Origin: JBBSOK01 sp965219125
Lineage (GTDB): Bacteria; Bacteroidota; Bacteroidia; Flavobacteriales; Flavobacteriaceae
Direction of reading: 5' to 3'
NCBI GenBank assembly: GCA_965219125.1
Contig: CBDCMO010000002.1
Span: forward strand, 2,356,001-2,420,000
Length of the DNA stretch: 64,000 nt
The position numbers were made by a program, and so were the translations under genes. The notes under the pieces were generated by a model. That model had not been told where the DNA came from. It saw only the letters and a program-made list of their open reading frames with translations, and made no database searches. This document shows positions 9,093 to 17,120 of this stretch, piece after piece (position 1 is the stretch's first letter; each line of letters opens with the position of its first letter).

Positions 9093-9809
9093 ATGAAAAA
9101 ATTAGTTTTTATTTTATTTATTTTCTTCGGAAGTATAAGCAATGCAGCATTTGCCCAATATCACGATATATTTTTTAAAAATGCTGATACGTTTTTTGCC
9201 GAATACGTTAAAAATGGATTGGTAGATTACAAAGCAATAAAAGAAAATCCCAAATCTTTGAACGATTTGATGACCTATGCAAGTAATATGCAAGTTGGGC
9301 CAAACAATAAAAATGAATATCAGGCTTTTTGGATTAATGCATATAATCTCTCCATAATTAAAGGAATTATTGATAACTACGGAATTAAATCGCCGCTTGA
9401 CAAAGCTGGGTTTTTTGATAAAATCCAATATGATTTAGGTGGAACTTCAATCACCTTAAATGACATTGAAAATAAAATGCTGAGAGCAAAATTTGATGAA
9501 CCTCGTTTTCACTTTGTCTTGGTTTGTGGCGCAAAAGGCTGTCCACCATTAATTTCGGAAGCTTACAAACCTGCAACTATTGAGAAATTATTAGAACAGC
9601 AAACCAGAAAGGCCTTAAATAATCCGTCATTTATAAAAGTTAATGATGGTAAAGTTGAATTATCTGAAATCTTCAAATGGTACAAAGAAGATTTTACCAA
9701 AAACGGACAAACAGAAATTCAATTTTTAAATACCTATAGAACCAGTAAAATACCAGCAACAGCTAGTTGTGGTTATTATTCGTATGATTGGAAATTGAAT
9801 TCTAAATAA
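9093..9809 (+). CDS. DUF547 secreted protein (paralogue 2, divergent)
   Basis: A 238-residue protein with a cleavable Sec signal (about 1-21, ending NAAFAQ), not a lipobox. It has the DUF547 pattern: VDYKAIKENP, FWINAYNLSII and the signature FHFVLVCGAKGCPPL with His140, Cys145 and Cys150. It is clearly more distant from the other two copies, which resemble each other. It is on the opposite strand, divergent from the hydrolase-DUF547 pair. The same protein type in three forms within 6 kb suggests related but separate roles in one pathway. Confidence 0.92.
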   Translation: MKKLVFILFIFFGSISNAAFAQYHDIFFKNADTFFAEYVKNGLVDYKAIKENPKSLNDLMTYASNMQVGPNNKNEYQAFWINAYNLSIIKGIIDNYGIKSPLDKAGFFDKIQYDLGGTSITLNDIENKMLRAKFDEPRFHFVLVCGAKGCPPLISEAYKPATIEKLLEQQTRKALNNPSFIKVNDGKVELSEIFKWYKEDFTKNGQTEIQFLNTYRTSKIPATASCGYYSYDWKLNSK

Positions 9810-9964
9810 AATTTGAATTACATATTTTCCCGCAAGCTTTAAAGTTTTTCACAACTGTTAGACACAGAATGTGCTTAAATTTTTTAAAACGTACGGGATA
9901 TTTTTTTCTGAGAATTCAAATTACTTGTAAAAGCATTAATTTAGCTTGCCAATTTAAAAATATA

Positions 9965-11026
9965 ATGCTCCAAAAATTCCGCTTTCTTTTATTTCTTAGT
10001 TTTTGTGCTATTTCAATAAGTTGTGCCCAAAAGCCTAAAGATATTTCCAAAGAAATTTCAGAAGTAACATCCGTTAAAAATGAAACTAAAATTAACGGTT
10101 TAAGCTTTGTAGCTTCACCGTTGGTATTGGAGCAAAAATATATTGAGCCAGTTTTAAATATAAACGCTAATTACACTGCGATAATGCCATTTGGTTTTAT
10201 TCAAAATTTAGAACATCCAAAAATTATTTACAATAGCGAAAGACAGTGGTTTGGAGAAAGCATGGAAGGTGCACGGCAATATGTAAAAGAGCTTCATAAA
10301 AACAACATTAAAGTAATGCTGAAACCGCAACTTTGGATTTGGCGAGGTGAATACACAGGTTTTCTTAAAATGAAGAATGAAGAAGACTGGAAAGAATTGG
10401 AAGATAGCTACCGAAGCTTTATTGTAGATTTTGCCAAACTAGCGGAAGATGAACATGTAGATATGTATTGCATTGGTACGGAGCTTGAAAATTTTATTAA
10501 AGAAAGGCCTCAATTTTGGTTTTCACTTATTAAAGAAATCAAGAAAATTTACAACGGAAAATTGACCTATGCGGCAAATTGGGATGAATATAAGCGCGTA
10601 CCTTTTTGGAAAGAATTAGATTATATAGGTGTAGATGCTTATTTTCCTATTTCAGAAAATAAAACGCCAACATTTGAAGAATCTAAACAAGGTTGGGAAA
10701 AATGGAAAACTGAAATGAAAGAGATTTCAGAAAAGGAAAATAGAAAAATTTTGTTTACTGAATATGGCTACAGAAGTGTTGATTTTGCTGGAAAAGAACC
10801 TTGGCAAGCCTCGCGGGAACTGACTATTTATAATGCTGAAGCACAAAATGTTTTACTTAAAACGTTGTTTGAAGAAGTTTGGCAGGAAGAATGGTTTTCA
10901 GGCGGTTTTTTATGGAAATGGTTTTTGGAATACGATAAAATAAATGGAACTGAAGACAATCAATATACACCACAAAATAAACCAGCAGAACAGATAGTGA
11001 AGAAATACTATAAGGGTATGCAATAA
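9965..11026 (+). CDS. GH113-like glycoside hydrolase lipoprotein
   Basis: A 353-residue TIM-barrel hydrolase resembling family GH113 (beta-mannanase type). The frame is open from 9869, but the ATG at 9965 gives a proper lipoprotein signal, MLQKFRFLLFLSFCAISISC, so I chose it. Candidate catalytic acids are in CIGTELENF (acid/base Glu) and ILFTEYGYRS (nucleophile Glu); an aromatic-rich end, GGFLWKWFLEYD, follows. It is probably tethered to the outer or inner membrane and cleaves a mannose-like or other glycan. Its stop lies 3 bases from the stop of the convergent glycosyltransferase. It may degrade or trim the product of that operon, but this is inference. Confidence 0.82.
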   Translation: MLQKFRFLLFLSFCAISISCAQKPKDISKEISEVTSVKNETKINGLSFVASPLVLEQKYIEPVLNINANYTAIMPFGFIQNLEHPKIIYNSERQWFGESMEGARQYVKELHKNNIKVMLKPQLWIWRGEYTGFLKMKNEEDWKELEDSYRSFIVDFAKLAEDEHVDMYCIGTELENFIKERPQFWFSLIKEIKKIYNGKLTYAANWDEYKRVPFWKELDYIGVDAYFPISENKTPTFEESKQGWEKWKTEMKEISEKENRKILFTEYGYRSVDFAGKEPWQASRELTIYNAEAQNVLLKTLFEEVWQEEWFSGGFLWKWFLEYDKINGTEDNQYTPQNKPAEQIVKKYYKGMQ

Positions 11027-11029
11027 AAA

Positions 11030-11803
11030 TTATTTGTCCACAAAAACTTCTTGCTGCTTAAAACTTTCAACAGTAGGTTTGACCTTTTTGGAGCTTTTTA
11101 TATTTTTTGCGTAATAATTATAAAGTTCATCTGCATCTGCCCCAAGCCACTTTTTTACATAAATCGCCAAAAAATGATATTGCAAGTACCAAACTCCTTT
11201 TTCGCGGTATAATCGTGCAGAAGATTTAAGCCATTTTTGTATGACCACAAATTTTTTGCGGGCGTAAAGTTCGCTTATTAGAATGTTATCTTCGTAAATA
11301 ACGTAGTCTTCGTCATAGCCACCAATTTCACCGAACAATTCTCGGGTAATAAATTGACTTTGGTCGCCACCGCGACAGGCTCGCCAACTTAATTGAGTGA
11401 AATAACTGGCAAGACGCAACCACCAATGATTGCTGTCAAACCTCATTTTAAAACAGCCAGCGGGATTTCCTTTCTTTACTTCTTCAATAATTAGCTTGTC
11501 AAAATCTTTGGGGGGAAATGAGTCAGCGTGCAGAAAATACAGAATGTTGCCAGAAGCGTTTTTTGCGCCTGCATTCATCTGTTTTGCCCTGCCTTTTTCA
11601 GAAGAAATAAGTTTTATTTGAAATTGGGAAACTTGGGAAACTTGGGAAGACTCGCGAACTAAATTTTGCGTGCCATCAACACTACCGCCATCAACCAAAA
11701 TAATTTCGGATATATTCTTTTGGGAAGCAGTTGAAATTAAATGCTTTAAAAGATTTTCAATGTTTTCAGCCTCGTTAAAAACCGGAACAATAATGCTAAT
11801 CAT
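11030..11803 (-). CDS. TIGR04283-type family 2 glycosyltransferase
   Basis: A 257-residue GT-A enzyme. It begins ISIIVPVFNEAENIENLL, has the DGGSVDGT metal/nucleotide loop, the family motif KGRAKQMNAGA, and the DxD-like region YFLHADSFPP. A C-terminal amphipathic region (WLKSSARLYREKG) follows. The TIGR04283 family is annotated from arsenosugar biosynthesis loci, though direct biochemical proof for most members is lacking. It is the last gene of a seven-gene minus-strand operon that starts at the radical SAM gene (16625). A perfect inverted repeat (11815-11843) lies just ahead of its start. Confidence 0.88.
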   Translation of the reverse strand: MISIIVPVFNEAENIENLLKHLISTASQKNISEIILVDGGSVDGTQNLVRESSQVSQVSQFQIKLISSEKGRAKQMNAGAKNASGNILYFLHADSFPPKDFDKLIIEEVKKGNPAGCFKMRFDSNHWWLRLASYFTQLSWRACRGGDQSQFITRELFGEIGGYDEDYVIYEDNILISELYARKKFVVIQKWLKSSARLYREKGVWYLQYHFLAIYVKKWLGADADELYNYYAKNIKSSKKVKPTVESFKQQEVFVDK

Positions 11804-11814
11804 AAACTTACTTT

Positions 11815-11843
11815 TTAATTCTGAATTCTGAATTCAGAATTAA
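11815..11843. repeat. Perfect 14-1-14 inverted repeat in the seven-gene operon
   Basis: TTAATTCTGAATTC, one T, then the exact complement GAATTCAGAATTAA. It fills the gap between the DUF547 stop and the glycosyltransferase start. It could be an intra-operon attenuator, an mRNA-processing or stabilising hairpin, or an interspersed flavobacterial repeat. It lacks a long U tract on the minus strand, so strong termination is not expected. Confidence 0.75.
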
Positions 11844-12644
11844 TTACTGTTCATTCAAACTCCAATCATACTCTTTAAAAGTATACGTAGTATTTGGATT
11901 GATCTTGGTTTTGCTGTATTTATTAATATAGCCAATTAAATCCTTTTTTCCATCTACCTTAAAATCTGGTGTGTAAAAATCGAAAATTGAAGATAATTTC
12001 GGGTTGTCTTTTGTAATATCGTTTTTATCACTGTTAATAAAATCGTTCGCTGCCGCTTCCAATTGCTCATTTATTTTTGAAGCAGTATAGGCTTCATTCA
12101 ATAATTTTGGACAAGAAAATGAAGCGCAGTTAATAGCAAAATGAATTCTTGGCTCGTTCATTTTTCTAAGAACACCATTTTCAATTCCGCCGAGAGCTAG
12201 TTCTGTGCCTTGTACTTTTATAAAACCCTTGGTAAATGCTCCATCAATATCTTGAATACTTTTTGTTGGATAATTATCTAAAATTAATTGAACCGTTGAT
12301 GCATTGTAAAGGTTAATGTAAAATGCCAATAGCTCCTGCACGCTCCAATTATTATTTGGGTCTTTTTCTGAAAGCATTTTCAAATATGCATCCAATTTTG
12401 AGCGGTCTTTTTGAAAACCTTTGTAATCAACAAAACCTTTATCATTTACGTGTTTTTGAAGCAATTTGGTCCAATCGCTGTGGTCTACATTTACTTCACT
12501 ATTTGCAGTTGTTGAGGTTAACATTCCGTCAACTTGTTTGGTGGGTTGTCCTTGGCTCGTAATACCGGCAACGGTTGTAAGCCTACAACTATTAAGTGAA
12601 ATAGCCAATAAACTTAAAATTGAAATTTTTAAAATTGATTTCAT
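11844..12644 (-). CDS. DUF547 lipoprotein (paralogue 3)
   Basis: A 266-residue envelope protein whose signal ends at Cys20 (ISLNSC), a good lipobox. The DUF547 core begins at HSDWTKLL (55-62); AFYINLYNAST (about 107-117) and IHFAINCASFSCP with His168, Cys173 and Cys178 match paralogue 1 nearly residue for residue. The C terminus KEYDWSLNEQ also mirrors YLDYDWSLNDQ of paralogue 1, so the two arose by duplication. It lies inside the seven-gene operon between the di-iron hydroxylase and the TIGR04283 glycosyltransferase, which ties DUF547 to that pathway. Confidence 0.93.
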   Translation of the reverse strand: MKSILKISILSLLAISLNSCRLTTVAGITSQGQPTKQVDGMLTSTTANSEVNVDHSDWTKLLQKHVNDKGFVDYKGFQKDRSKLDAYLKMLSEKDPNNNWSVQELLAFYINLYNASTVQLILDNYPTKSIQDIDGAFTKGFIKVQGTELALGGIENGVLRKMNEPRIHFAINCASFSCPKLLNEAYTASKINEQLEAAANDFINSDKNDITKDNPKLSSIFDFYTPDFKVDGKKDLIGYINKYSKTKINPNTTYTFKEYDWSLNEQ

Positions 12645-12709
12645 TAGAAGAGATTTTTTTGTTTAGTTAGATTTACGTAAATCGTTGTCCTTTGGTTTAA
12701 ATAAAATAT

Positions 12710-13591
12710 TCATTCAGTATTTAAAGGGTAGATTTCCTGTTGAATAAATGAGGAAGGAAATTTTTCGTCGCCCTGAAAACCCAATTCAATATCTCGACCA
12801 TCGTGCGGAATGTGGTTGGTACGGAAAAGGTAATCCCAAATACTTAATGTAAGTCCGTAATTCACGCCATACTTTACATTTTTTGGCAAAACTTTAGCGT
12901 GGTGCCAAATATGCATTTTAGGATTGTTGAATATATATTTGAAAATTCCATAATCCCAACCCAAATTTGCGTGGTTTAAATGCCCAATGGCAAGGGCGAA
13001 AAAGTGCACAATAGCAACATATTGAATATTGAAACCCCCAATTATTGCAATAGGAATATACAATAACGATTTATAAACAACAGGTTCCATCCAATGATAA
13101 CGGAGATGCGCCGCAAAGCCCATTTCTTTTACCGAATGGTGCAATTTGTGAAAATTCCAAAGAAAAGGCACGCGGTGCAAAAGCCGGTGCGTGTTCCATT
13201 GTACAAAGTCGGAAATGATAAAAAACACAAGCAAACCTGCCCAAAACGGGATTTTTGTTATGTCGAATAATCTGAAATTTGTAAAATCAATTCCAAAGAA
13301 TCCTAAGATATCTTGAAATATAATTTCTACAGTATTTGATAGAAATATTAAGACGATTAAATTCAGCAGAAAAAAATTGAAGAACATATAAAATGTGTCA
13401 AGCCAAAAATCTTTTCTAAATATCTTTTGATTTTTACGCCACGGAAAAGCAATTTCCAAACCCCAAACAATAAGCGATACCAAAATCAAACCATAAAAGT
13501 AATTTTCCCAATGAAAACGGGTTATTTCATCTACCAAATAGTTGAAATAGCCTGTATAGGAATCTTTAAATATGTTTTGGTATTTTTCCAC
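12710..13591 (-). CDS. Sterol desaturase/fatty acid hydroxylase family protein
   Basis: A 293-residue membrane di-iron enzyme. It shows about five hydrophobic segments and the histidine clusters of the superfamily: HRLLHRVPFLWNFHKLHH (about 138-155), HLNHANLGW (about 205-213) and MHIWHHAK (about 228-235). Members hydroxylate, desaturate or cleave lipids with O2. Its end touches the start codon region of purine nucleoside phosphorylase upstream (no gap), which implies tight co-expression with nucleoside chemistry. This points to an O2-dependent lipid or alkyl modification step in the operon; the substrate is unknown. Confidence 0.92.
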   Translation of the reverse strand: MEKYQNIFKDSYTGYFNYLVDEITRFHWENYFYGLILVSLIVWGLEIAFPWRKNQKIFRKDFWLDTFYMFFNFFLLNLIVLIFLSNTVEIIFQDILGFFGIDFTNFRLFDITKIPFWAGLLVFFIISDFVQWNTHRLLHRVPFLWNFHKLHHSVKEMGFAAHLRYHWMEPVVYKSLLYIPIAIIGGFNIQYVAIVHFFALAIGHLNHANLGWDYGIFKYIFNNPKMHIWHHAKVLPKNVKYGVNYGLTLSIWDYLFRTNHIPHDGRDIELGFQGDEKFPSSFIQQEIYPLNTE

Positions 13592-14401
13592 TTACAATTG
13601 CTTTATCAAATCCGAAAACAAGATTATCATTTCCGGCTCTGCCTTCATTGCCATTGCGATAATTTCTTGAATATTTACAGGTTTTAGATTATCTGGGTCG
13701 CATTCATCCGTTAAAACTGACACTGCCGCAACGGGTAATCCTAAATGGTTAGCAACAATAATTTCCGGAACGGTACTCATACCAACCGCATCTGCCCCAA
13801 TAACTTTAAGGTATCTGTATTCTGCACGGGTTTCCAATTGCGGGCCAAAAACACTGGCGTAAACTCCTTTATGAAGCTTAATATTATTTTTTTTGGCAAT
13901 TTCCTCAAGCATATTATTCATTTCTTGATCGTATGGAAAATTCATATCTACAAATCGTTCTCCCATTTGTTCAACACCCTTAAATGCCAACGGACTGCCG
14001 CCTTGTAGATTTATATGATCGTCAATAAGCATAATTTCGCCTTTTTTATACGTTGAATTTATTGCGCCGGAAGCGTTGCTTACCAATAATTTCTTAATAC
14101 CCAATTGTTTCATTACTCTAACGGGAAAAGTGACATCGTACAAAGAATAACCTTCGTAAAGGTGAAAACGCCCTTGCATTACAATCACCTTTTTGCCTTC
14201 TAACGTGCCGTAAAGTAGTTTTCCTTTATGAAACTCCACTGTTGCAGTTGGAAAGTTGGGAATGTGGTTGTAGCTTACTTCACTTTCAATAGTAATTTTA
14301 TCAATTATCTGGCCTAATCCTGTTCCGAGGATTATGCCTATTTCGGGTGCATCAAAGCCTCTTTGTTTTAAAAATTCAGCAGATTCTTCAATATATTTCA
14401 T
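13592..14401 (-). CDS. punA: Purine nucleoside phosphorylase
   Basis: Cleaves purine nucleosides with phosphate to the free base and ribose-1-phosphate. The 269-residue length and motifs fit the trimeric PNP family: ILGTGLGQI, a phosphate-site HKGKLLYG, QGRFHLYEGYS, LLVSNASGAIN, and VGMSTVPEIIVA near the base site. In this operon it sits between the TIGR04282 transferase and the di-iron hydroxylase. In arsenosugar loci a PNP is thought to remove adenine from a 5'-deoxyadenosyl intermediate made by a radical SAM enzyme; the same role is plausible here, beside ordinary salvage. Confidence 0.95.
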   Translation of the reverse strand: MKYIEESAEFLKQRGFDAPEIGIILGTGLGQIIDKITIESEVSYNHIPNFPTATVEFHKGKLLYGTLEGKKVIVMQGRFHLYEGYSLYDVTFPVRVMKQLGIKKLLVSNASGAINSTYKKGEIMLIDDHINLQGGSPLAFKGVEQMGERFVDMNFPYDQEMNNMLEEIAKKNNIKLHKGVYASVFGPQLETRAEYRYLKVIGADAVGMSTVPEIIVANHLGLPVAAVSVLTDECDPDNLKPVNIQEIIAMAMKAEPEMIILFSDLIKQL

Positions 14402-14459
14402 GTATAGATTTTGTAGTTCGAATTAAGATTTTAAATCTTAAAGATTCGTTTTCGGATTT

Positions 14460-15125
14460 TTAAATAAATTTTTGGAAGATGTCGATATGCTCAATATCTT
14501 CAAAAACATCGATATCGTTTTTTGTTGATAGTTTTGTTACCGATTCACCTTCTAAATCTTTCAAAGTATCATTTAAAACCGAATTTGTACCCCATTCTTT
14601 ATTTTTGAAAAGTTCTGGTTTTAGGTTTTTCATTCCCAATAAATAATAACCGCCATCTTTTGCGGGGCCAATCACGAAATCCTCATTTCCCATTGCGGTG
14701 TAGGCATCTTCAACATCTTGAGCGGCTAGTTCGTAAATATCGCTACCAACAATTACAACTTTTTCATAGCCCATTTCAAAAAGTTCGGCAAAGGCATTTT
14801 GCATCCGTTCGCCTAGGTCATTTCCTTTTTGAAGTTTTTTCCTGAAAATATTATTATCCCACAAATCGTCTTTATGGATTGCTTCAGAATAAAAAACATA
14901 ACGGTCTGCGGTTACTTTTGCTGAAAAATCAGCAGTGTGTTTTAGTAATATTTTATAAACTGACAGTGCATTCTCATCACCTATTGTTGCCGCCAATCTG
15001 GTTTTACCTTTTCCCAATTCTGGATTTCGGGTAAAAATAATTAGCGCTTTTTTGGAGGTTGGAAAGTGGAAATCGAAGGCTAGATCTTGGTCGCCGTCTG
15101 CATCATTTGATGTTAATAAAGCCAT
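14460..15125 (-). CDS. TIGR04282/DUF2064-type nucleotidyl- or glycosyltransferase
   Basis: A 221-residue GT-A-like protein. It has the sugar-nucleotidyltransferase-like loop IFTRNPELGKGKTRLA near the start, then VIVGSDIYELAAQDVE and GPAKDGGYYLLGM. This is the DUF2064/TIGR04282 family, named from arsenosugar biosynthesis loci and often paired with TIGR04283, as it is here within the same operon. The first 25 residues are unusual, being Asp-rich; an internal start is possible but no closer ATG is obvious. The donor and acceptor are not known. Confidence 0.88.
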   Translation of the reverse strand: MALLTSNDADGDQDLAFDFHFPTSKKALIIFTRNPELGKGKTRLAATIGDENALSVYKILLKHTADFSAKVTADRYVFYSEAIHKDDLWDNNIFRKKLQKGNDLGERMQNAFAELFEMGYEKVVIVGSDIYELAAQDVEDAYTAMGNEDFVIGPAKDGGYYLLGMKNLKPELFKNKEWGTNSVLNDTLKDLEGESVTKLSTKNDIDVFEDIEHIDIFQKFI

Positions 15126-15180
15126 ATTTTAGAAATCAGTTTTTTTAATTGTGGAAAAAAATTAGATAATTAGGTTACTT

Positions 15181-15678
15181 TCAATTATAAATTTTTATTC
15201 CTTTTTCAAGCCATTTTCCCCAAGGTTTTGAGAATGCGTGAACCTTTTGTGTTTCAATATTCAGCGAGTCGAAAACGGGATAGCCTTTATTTTTCCATTC
15301 AAAAATACCACCATAAAGATTTTCTACATTGGTAAATCCTTCATTTTTTAGTTTTTCGGCAACTTGCTCACTTCTAATTCCCAAAGAACAGTAAACTACA
15401 ATAAGTCTGGATTTGTCTGCAATTTTTTCTGAGATTTCTTTGGGAGAAAAAGTGTTAAAACCAACAAATTCGGCATTTTTTAAATGACTTACATCATATT
15501 CTCCTTTTTCACGGGCATCCAGTAAAAGAATATATTCCTCCATTTGAAGCATTCTCAATTCTTCTACTGAAATATATGGAACACTGCGCGTATTGTACTT
15601 TTGAAGCAATTCGTCCAATGTTTTTTGCGCATTTCCAATAAAAGGGAACAACATCATAAATGCAAAAACTAATTTCAT
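15181..15678 (-). CDS. Periplasmic rhodanese-domain protein
   Basis: A 165-residue protein with a Sec signal (1-17, ending GNAQ) followed by one rhodanese domain. The CDC25-like loop CSLGIRS carries the catalytic Cys97; LLLDAREKGEYD and NLYGGIFEWKNKGYP are the flanking domain marks. Rhodaneses transfer or bind sulfane sulfur, and the loop could also bind an oxyanion such as arsenate-like species. The start overlaps the stop of the radical SAM gene by four bases, so translation is probably coupled. Rhodanese-like proteins also accompany arsenosugar-type loci. Confidence 0.92.
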   Translation of the reverse strand: MKLVFAFMMLFPFIGNAQKTLDELLQKYNTRSVPYISVEELRMLQMEEYILLLDAREKGEYDVSHLKNAEFVGFNTFSPKEISEKIADKSRLIVVYCSLGIRSEQVAEKLKNEGFTNVENLYGGIFEWKNKGYPVFDSLNIETQKVHAFSKPWGKWLEKGIKIYN

Positions 15679-16625
15679 ATTTTTTCTAAGGTTGCAAGTA
15701 CGCCATTTTGATCGAAAATTTCATCTTTATGGCATTTCATAAAATGATCGCAGTACAGGCAAATGTTTTTTAATTCTTCATTTTTGGCACTCGCCTCTTT
15801 TTCTGAAACTCCAAGCGATTCCCCCATTTTCAATGGATGACCTTGATTAAGCATCTTAAAAACCGTATTTTGAGAAGCTCTTTGTAAAACATCCGCAACT
15901 TTTTCCTTTCGCCCATCTCCCATTGGGAAATGCGTGCCAGGACAACACGGATTTATACGCCAAAGTTGGATGCTAATTTCCTGTGGAATATCTTTATAAC
16001 CGCCCAAAAAATTTCGCGCTCCAGAGAGTATTGTGCAAAAATTATGCGAAGGGTCTTTAAGCCAAATATCATTTTTGAATGCCTTGCCGCGCGCCCAATT
16101 GCCGCCCAGCCACATATCTTCACTTGCGCCCCAATAGCCCCAACTTAATCTACCGTCGGTTAGGTAATGTTCACCTTCAATAAGTGGATCTTTGTTGCTA
16201 CCGGGCACGCCGCAGCTTTCAAAAATATCAGCAAGTTCCATTAATCTGCCACCAGCTTTTTTATGATATCGGTCAATACTGGCAATGTCAAATCTTCTTA
16301 CACCTTTTTCAATTAAGGTTTCCAAAATTGGTACCGTGAGCAAATCTCCGTTTGTTTGTAGCATTATTTGCGTACTGCATCCAAATTTCTCTTGTATGTT
16401 ATCTAATATTTTGTACAGTAATTTTTTATCTGCCAAAGGCTCTCCACCGCTCAAAATAATTCGGTCTATTTTCTCAGGTAGATTTTCAATAATTTTAATA
16501 CAATCTTCTTTGCTAATGCGCTTTCCAAAAGGGCTGGAATCATTGTAGCAATGGTCACAATCATCATTACAAAGTTGGGTAAAAACCCAGTAGAGAGACT
16601 GTATGTGATTAAAATCTTGATTCAT
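15675..16625 (-). CDS. Radical SAM protein with extra C-terminal cysteines
   Basis: A 316-residue radical SAM enzyme. The cluster motif is CNDDCDHC (Cys19, Cys23, Cys26; CX3CX2C), and GGEP is at 60-63. Beyond the barrel lie Cys197, a CC pair (Cys227/228 in INPCCPGTH) and Cys289/292/298 (CLYCDHFMKC), likely ligands for a SPASM/twitch-like auxiliary cluster. The middle part is rich in Trp/Gly (SWGYWGASEDMWLGGNW). It lacks an evident match to the usual ArsS layout that I can recognise. It is the first gene of the seven-gene operon and overlaps the rhodanese gene. It probably makes a radical-derived modification of a small molecule. Confidence 0.9.
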   Translation of the reverse strand: MNQDFNHIQSLYWVFTQLCNDDCDHCYNDSSPFGKRISKEDCIKIIENLPEKIDRIILSGGEPLADKKLLYKILDNIQEKFGCSTQIMLQTNGDLLTVPILETLIEKGVRRFDIASIDRYHKKAGGRLMELADIFESCGVPGSNKDPLIEGEHYLTDGRLSWGYWGASEDMWLGGNWARGKAFKNDIWLKDPSHNFCTILSGARNFLGGYKDIPQEISIQLWRINPCCPGTHFPMGDGRKEKVADVLQRASQNTVFKMLNQGHPLKMGESLGVSEKEASAKNEELKNICLYCDHFMKCHKDEIFDQNGVLATLEKI

Positions 16626-16695
16626 TATATCTTTTCAGAAAAATTTGTAGCGTCTTGAATATGGTTTTAATTTATTACAAGAAATATCATTTTTC

Positions 16696-16725
16696 TAAAT
16701 GTAATTAATATATAACTATTTGCAA
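16696..16725 (-). promoter_or_regulatory. Candidate promoter of the seven-gene operon
   Basis: Read on the minus strand, TTG (16725-16723), 19 bases, then TACATTTA (16703-16696). This is one base off the Bacteroidota consensus TAnnTTTG with correct spacing. The start would be near 16689, giving a leader of about 65 bases before the radical SAM ATG. Confidence 0.5.
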
Positions 16726-16850
16726 AATTGCAATTCCTTTCTAACCATGGCTTTTTGAGAAAAAATTCTAAATTATTTACTTTCCCTGCCATATAAACGT
16801 AAAATAAAACCGTTTGGATGGCTTTCAAATAAATTAAAGTGTGAAAAAAG

Positions 16851-17105
16851 TTATATTACTTCAACATTTTGAAGAAAATGAACAACTTTTTCTTCCGTCA
16901 TTTCACACGGTTTTAGAATTTTATTGTCTGCTGTGCAATAAAAATTGAGGCTTATAAAATCCTTGCCGCGTAATTCTTCTGCATAAATCTTGAAGGATTT
17001 TCCAGTATTAAATGTCTGTTTTGTAATTCCATATTTTGAAGTGTTGAAAACACCTTCGGAATATCCCTCTGGAATTTTCAAAATTATTTCAAATATAGAG
17101 TCCAT
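16851..17105 (-). CDS. Small protein of unknown function
   Basis: An 84-residue protein with an alternating strand pattern (IFEIILKIPEGYSEGVF, KQTFNTGKSFKIYAEEL, FISLNFYCTADNKILKP), suggesting a compact beta-rich domain, ending in a helix EEKVVHFLQ. There is no signal peptide or membrane helix. I do not recognise the family. It starts 15 bases after the stop of the tryptophan-dioxygenase-like gene on the same strand and is probably co-transcribed with it. Codon use looks normal for the window, so I consider it real. Confidence 0.65.
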   Translation of the reverse strand: MDSIFEIILKIPEGYSEGVFNTSKYGITKQTFNTGKSFKIYAEELRGKDFISLNFYCTADNKILKPCEMTEEKVVHFLQNVEVI

Positions 17106-17120
17106 ATATTTTATTGGATT

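Noticed and set aside
9869..9964. Upstream ATG for the GH113-like lipoprotein
   Set aside because: The added 32 residues precede, and would spoil, a textbook lipoprotein signal starting at 9965.
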